Assembly (NCBI GenBank): GCA_910585935.1
Contig: CAJUHN010000170.1
Coordinates: 1 to 8,689, forward strand
DNA length: 8,689 nucleotides
Direction: 5' to 3'
From: an uncultured Lachnospiraceae bacterium
GTDB taxonomy: Bacteria > Bacillota > Clostridia > Lachnospirales > Lachnospiraceae
Shown: positions 5,959 through 8,689 of the stretch, in pieces
Position numbering within the stretch: position 1 is the first letter of the stretch
Layout of the letters: each line of letters opens with the position of its first letter
The notes under the pieces: generated by a model
Seen by the model: the letters and a program-made list of their open reading frames with translations, nothing else
Databases searched by the model: none
What the model was told of the DNA's origin: nothing
Translations under genes and position numbers: made by a program

Positions 5959-5989
5959 TTGCTTGTGACGCAGCGTAATGGTTTATGAT
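5959..5989 (+). promoter_or_regulatory. MerR-type promoter with 19-bp spacer and operator
   Basis: TTGCTT (5959-5964) and TATGAT (5984-5989) are separated by 19 bases, longer than the usual 17 and typical of promoters that a MerR-family protein distorts to activate. The spacer holds a short perfect dyad, ACGC-a-GCGT (5968-5976), near its centre. It lies 22 bases before the merR-like start, so the regulator probably controls its own cassette. The -35 box is a poor match to TTGACA, as expected for an activator-dependent promoter. The alternative -35 box TTGTGA (5963) would give a 15-base spacer. Confidence 0.5.
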
Positions 5990-6011
5990 ATATCACAGGA
6001 GGTAAACGATT

Positions 6012-6809
6012 ATGGCAAAACACAGAGCAATACCGCAAGGCTATATGACAGTTGGAGAGGTAGCAAAAAAAATAGGAGTTACTGTCCGTACATTGCAATA
6101 CTATGATAAAGAAGGCTTGCTATCCCCTTCAGCAGAGAGTGAAGGTGGGCGCAGACTTTATACAGATAAAGATTTAGTTACACTTCATCAAATTATGTCC
6201 TTAAAATCATTAGGGTTTTCTTTAGATGATATAAAGCAACGCTTAATTTATTTAGAAACACCGACTGATGTTGCAAACGCTCTTACGGAACAGGCTAACG
6301 ACATACGAGGAAAAATAGAGCAGTTAACAGCTTCTTTGACAGCAATAGAACAGTTAAAAGCAGAAGTATTACAAATGCGGACAGTCAACTTTAAAAAGTA
6401 TGCAGATATTATTGTCAATCTGCAAATGAAAAATGATTCTTACTATCTCATTAAGCGTTTCGATGATGATACGCTTGACCATATCCGTAATCAATTTGAT
6501 AAAGAAGGTGGTTTAAACTTTATGGACAGATTTAACCATTTAAGTGATGAAATTGTACAACTTCAAAAGGAAAGTATACCCCCTGAAAGTGAAAAATGTC
6601 AACGGATTGTAGAAGAATATTGGGGTTTGATTATGGAATTTACGAACGGCGATATGAGTATGCTGCTGAAATTGATGGAAGTCGGCAATATTGATGCCGC
6701 TACAAATGCTTGGGAAGAAAGACAAAAAATTGTAAACGACTATTTAGAACCAGCTTTGCAAGTCTACTTTTCAAAACTCGGAGTAAATCCGTTCGGGGAG
6801 GTGGAATGA
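6012..6809 (+). CDS. MerR-family transcriptional regulator, ligand-sensing type
   Basis: Residues 11-80 are a MerR winged-helix domain: YMTVGEVAKKIGVTVRTLQYYDKEGLL, then GGRRLYTDKDL and the LKSLGFSLDDIKQRL helix. A dimerising coiled coil follows, about 85-122 (TEQANDIRGKIEQLTASLTAIEQLKAEV). The 265-residue length exceeds a minimal MerR, and the C-terminal part (about 150-255) is helical, with EEYWGLIMEFTNGDMSMLLKLMEV and YLEPALQVYFSKLG. This resembles the TipAS-type drug-binding domain, though that assignment is an inference. MerR proteins hold a long-spaced promoter and open it when a ligand binds. AGGAGG (5997-6002) lies 9 bases before the start. The stop overlaps the ABC ATPase start by one base, so the three genes form one transcription unit under the 5959 promoter. 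Confidence 0.92.
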   Translation: MAKHRAIPQGYMTVGEVAKKIGVTVRTLQYYDKEGLLSPSAESEGGRRLYTDKDLVTLHQIMSLKSLGFSLDDIKQRLIYLETPTDVANALTEQANDIRGKIEQLTASLTAIEQLKAEVLQMRTVNFKKYADIIVNLQMKNDSYYLIKRFDDDTLDHIRNQFDKEGGLNFMDRFNHLSDEIVQLQKESIPPESEKCQRIVEEYWGLIMEFTNGDMSMLLKLMEVGNIDAATNAWEERQKIVNDYLEPALQVYFSKLGVNPFGEVE

Positions 6810-7624
6810 TGAATAGTGCAATACAAGTTCGTGGATTAAAGAAAAGCTATGGCAGTCATATTGTTTTCAATGGGCTTGATTTTCAAATTGAAAAAGGAGA
6901 AATTTATGCTCTGCTCGGTGTAAATGGAGCAGGAAAAACGACATCTCTTGAATGTATTGAGGGTTTGAGAAAATATGACAGTGGTACAATACTTGTAAAC
7001 GGAAAAATGGGTATTCAGTTGCAATCATCATCTTTGCCTGCTCATATCAAACCGATGGAGGCTATAAAACTATTTGCAAAATGGAATAGGGCAAAGATTG
7101 ATTACACTATGCTTAATGCTCTCGGTATTAAAGAAATTGAAAAGAAACCGTATATCCAATTATCCACAGGGCAAAAAAGGCGGTTACATCTAGCTCTTGC
7201 GCTTATCGGCAATCCAGATATTATTTTTCTCGATGAACCGACTGCAGGGCTTGATGTCGAGGGCAGACTTTCGCTTCACGAGCAAATCCGAAAGCTCAAA
7301 TCAAGCGGAAAAACAATTGTTTTGGCAAGTCACGATATGGCGGAAGTAGAAACCTTATGCGACCGTATTGCTATTTTGAATAACGGAAATATTGTCTTTT
7401 GTGGCACAGCTTCAGAATTGACAGACAAGGTTGGGAAAAAATATTTTATCCATATCAAAACGCGGCAAGGGAACAGCACTTTTGAAACGGACAATATTGA
7501 AGATACTTTGATTTCTTTGCTTGGTGATTTGAAACAAAAGGAAATTCATGTATTAGATATTAAAGTTGACCGTGGTACGCTAGAACAGCATTTTATGGAA
7601 ATGACAAGGAGGGAAACAGAATGA
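6809..7624 (+). CDS. ABC transporter ATP-binding protein (ABC-2 exporter type)
   Basis: This 271-residue ATPase has all core motifs: Walker A GVNGAGKT (37-44), a Q-loop around Gln70/72, signature LSTGQ (118-122), Walker B IIFLDEP (138-144), D-loop AGLD (146-149) and switch His175 in LASHDMAEV. A tail of about 70 residues follows, as in the CcmA/BcrA-like drug or peptide exporter subfamily. The start was chosen at 6809 because GGAGG (6797-6801) is 7 bases away. ATG 6806 is an alternative one codon earlier with a 4-base spacer. The open frame extends upstream to 6710, but that part lies inside merR and has no family similarity. The gene overlaps merR by one base and its permease partner by four. 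The pair most likely exports a toxic compound that the regulator senses. Confidence 0.95.
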   Translation: MNSAIQVRGLKKSYGSHIVFNGLDFQIEKGEIYALLGVNGAGKTTSLECIEGLRKYDSGTILVNGKMGIQLQSSSLPAHIKPMEAIKLFAKWNRAKIDYTMLNALGIKEIEKKPYIQLSTGQKRRLHLALALIGNPDIIFLDEPTAGLDVEGRLSLHEQIRKLKSSGKTIVLASHDMAEVETLCDRIAILNNGNIVFCGTASELTDKVGKKYFIHIKTRQGNSTFETDNIEDTLISLLGDLKQKEIHVLDIKVDRGTLEQHFMEMTRRETE

Positions 7625-8352
7625 ACGGTTTTTTTTATGGTGTAGCATTACAGTGGAAATTGGATATACGAAGTAAATCCCTGTTAGTTACCTGCTATAT
7701 CATTCCACTTATTTTCTTTCTTCTTATGGGTGGTATTTTTACTTCTGTTATGCCTGAAATGAGAAGTACACTTATACAATCTATGATTGTGGTGAGTGTT
7801 TCAATGGGAGCATTTATAGGATTGCCGCCATCGTTAATTGAAACTTACGGAAGTGACATAAAAAAAGTTTATAAAGCAAACGGAGTACCTATCTATTTAG
7901 GTCTTGTTACAATGTTTCTTTCCGCATTTGTCCATTTGATGATTGCCTGTATTGTGATAGTGCTATTTGCTCCCGTACTATTTGAAGCAGCTTTGCCAAC
8001 ACAACTTCCGATTTTCTTTCTTGCACTTGCCATATACATTATTGTGTCGTTAAGCATTGGAAGCATTTTAGGACTGATTATAAAAAATCAGGCGAAACTA
8101 ACGATGATAGCACAATTAGTGTTTTTACCCTCGATTATGCTTTCGGGAATTATGTTCCCCATTGATTTTCTGCCTAATTTTTTGAAAACGATAGGTCGTA
8201 TTTTCCCAGCTTCTTGGGGATACCTATTGATGTTGGATAATGGTTTTTGCCTTGAAAATCTATGGTATTTAATCTTTGTCCTTTTTGCGGCGGTAATTGT
8301 ATGTGGGGTAATTTTGAAGAAACAAAATCAGAGAGCAACTTTCTTTCGCTGA
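7621..8352 (+). CDS. ABC-2 type transporter permease
   Basis: This 243-residue protein has six hydrophobic segments, near residues 20-44, 50-74, 92-121, 128-153, 159-184 and 213-231. That is the usual topology of ABC-2 permeases that pair with a separate ATPase. The PSIMLSGIMFPIDFLP stretch (170-185), before a re-entrant or last-helix region, is typical of the family. The start ATG overlaps the ATPase stop (ATGA, 7621-7624), and AGGAGG is in place at 7607-7612, so translation is coupled. It completes the regulator-ATPase-permease unit. The substrate is unknown. No gene follows on this strand in the window. Confidence 0.93.
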   Translation: MNGFFYGVALQWKLDIRSKSLLVTCYIIPLIFFLLMGGIFTSVMPEMRSTLIQSMIVVSVSMGAFIGLPPSLIETYGSDIKKVYKANGVPIYLGLVTMFLSAFVHLMIACIVIVLFAPVLFEAALPTQLPIFFLALAIYIIVSLSIGSILGLIIKNQAKLTMIAQLVFLPSIMLSGIMFPIDFLPNFLKTIGRIFPASWGYLLMLDNGFCLENLWYLIFVLFAAVIVCGVILKKQNQRATFFR

Positions 8353-8606
8353 AGATGAGATGGATATGATAGTTAGTCTTTCACTCATTGTGATGGAGGG
8401 CGAACACGCACTTTACGCCATATTGCCTGCCTCCATGTAATATCTTTCCAACATTTCAAAATGAAGAAGCGATAAATAAACATCTATGTTAACTCTATTA
8501 AAAAACTTAGCAATTTCCATTTAGCAATCTGACTTTATCACTACATCAAAGTCAAATCCAGAAATATAGTTAAAATACCAACATATAAACTTGCTTATTT
8601 GATAAA
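8353..8606. other. Gene-free tail after the permease
   Basis: No convincing gene is present. A short open frame, 8360-8440, reads 26 residues (MDMIVSLSLIVMEGEHALYAIL...), in protein-like codons but without a ribosome binding site. It could be the last fragment of a lost gene. ATGGAGG (8393-8399) and CCTCCAT (8430-8436) form a 7-bp inverted repeat around a 30-base loop, without a T-run. The rest is AT-rich with stops in all frames. Confidence 0.35.
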
Positions 8607-8689
8607 CTAGCGCAGAACGGGCTGCCTATTCCAAAAGAAGCCCCTTGGAAGACGTCGGCACTTAGCAAACAGCCCGAAAAGGGCTGTGC
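8607..8689 (-). repeat. Dispersed structured repeat, copy D (partial, inverted)
   Basis: On the plus strand, AGAAGCCCCTTGGAAGACGT (8636-8655) matches the core of copy C exactly, followed by CGGCACTTA (copies B and C have TGGTACTTA on this strand). The outer arm, 8611-8633, has a third sequence type, CGCAGAACGGGCTGCC then TATTCCA. Its partner arm lies beyond the window. The inner hairpin is ACAGCCC-gaaaa-GGGCTGT (8669-8687), at the place where C has GCAG-T-TCC-GTTA-GGG-CTGC: different bases, pairing kept. CTAG borders the arm at 8607-8610, as next to the arms of A and B. Confidence 0.85.

Noticed and set aside
8360..8440. A 26-codon open frame after the permease.
   Set aside because: No ribosome binding site, and too short to identify. 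It is noted only as a possible gene fragment.
1..8689. A CRISPR array or other evenly spaced short repeats.
   Set aside because: The four repeat copies are far apart, in mixed orientation and over 100 bases long. No regular repeat-spacer pattern exists.

Overview
The window looks like chromosomal DNA from a low-GC gut-type Clostridia, probably Lachnospiraceae-like. The evidence is the AT-rich codon use, strong AGGAGG-type ribosome binding sites, a Clostridia-style YebC and glucuronate isomerase, and a decayed tnpV of the Tn4451/Tn4453 kind. I cannot name the genus from sequence alone.

Layout. Positions 1-61 hold the cut-off end of a dispersed structured repeat (copy A). Next come a CorC/CNNM-type membrane protein (213-1565) and the YebC regulator (1622-2350), both on the plus strand. 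A 490-base gap between the convergent yebC and uxaC genes is filled with structure: repeat copy B (2379-2514), a perfect 12-bp hairpin, a three-helix segment, and repeat copy C in inverted orientation (2684-2834). The glucuronate isomerase gene uxaC (2842-4248, minus strand) has in its leader a 123-base segment (4278-4400) that folds into a four-way junction with no unpaired base at the junction. A strong promoter-like sequence on the plus strand (4436-4465) then faces a short hairpin and no gene. A GNAT acetyltransferase gene (4639-5079, minus) follows. The rest is accessory DNA: a tnpV pseudogene (5515-5902), then a compact plus-strand cassette of MerR-family regulator, ABC ATPase and ABC-2 permease (6012-8352) with overlapping genes and a MerR-style promoter. 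The window closes with a gene-free tail and repeat copy D (8607-8689, cut off).

How the parts work together. The MerR regulator probably senses a compound, opens its own 19-bp-spaced promoter and drives the exporter downstream of it. The tnpV remnant suggests this cassette came in on a mobile element. CorC and YebC are housekeeping-like neighbours with no obvious shared pathway. UxaC stands alone, without other uronate genes in view.

The most unusual content is the non-coding structure. Four copies of one repeat share a core, and copies B and C differ at one base in 95. Their outer arms have different sequences yet stay self-complementary, and an inner hairpin also changes with complementarity kept. 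That is the pattern expected of a structured RNA or hairpin DNA element, or of an element that inserts into palindromes. The uxaC-leader four-way junction is a second, separate structured object.
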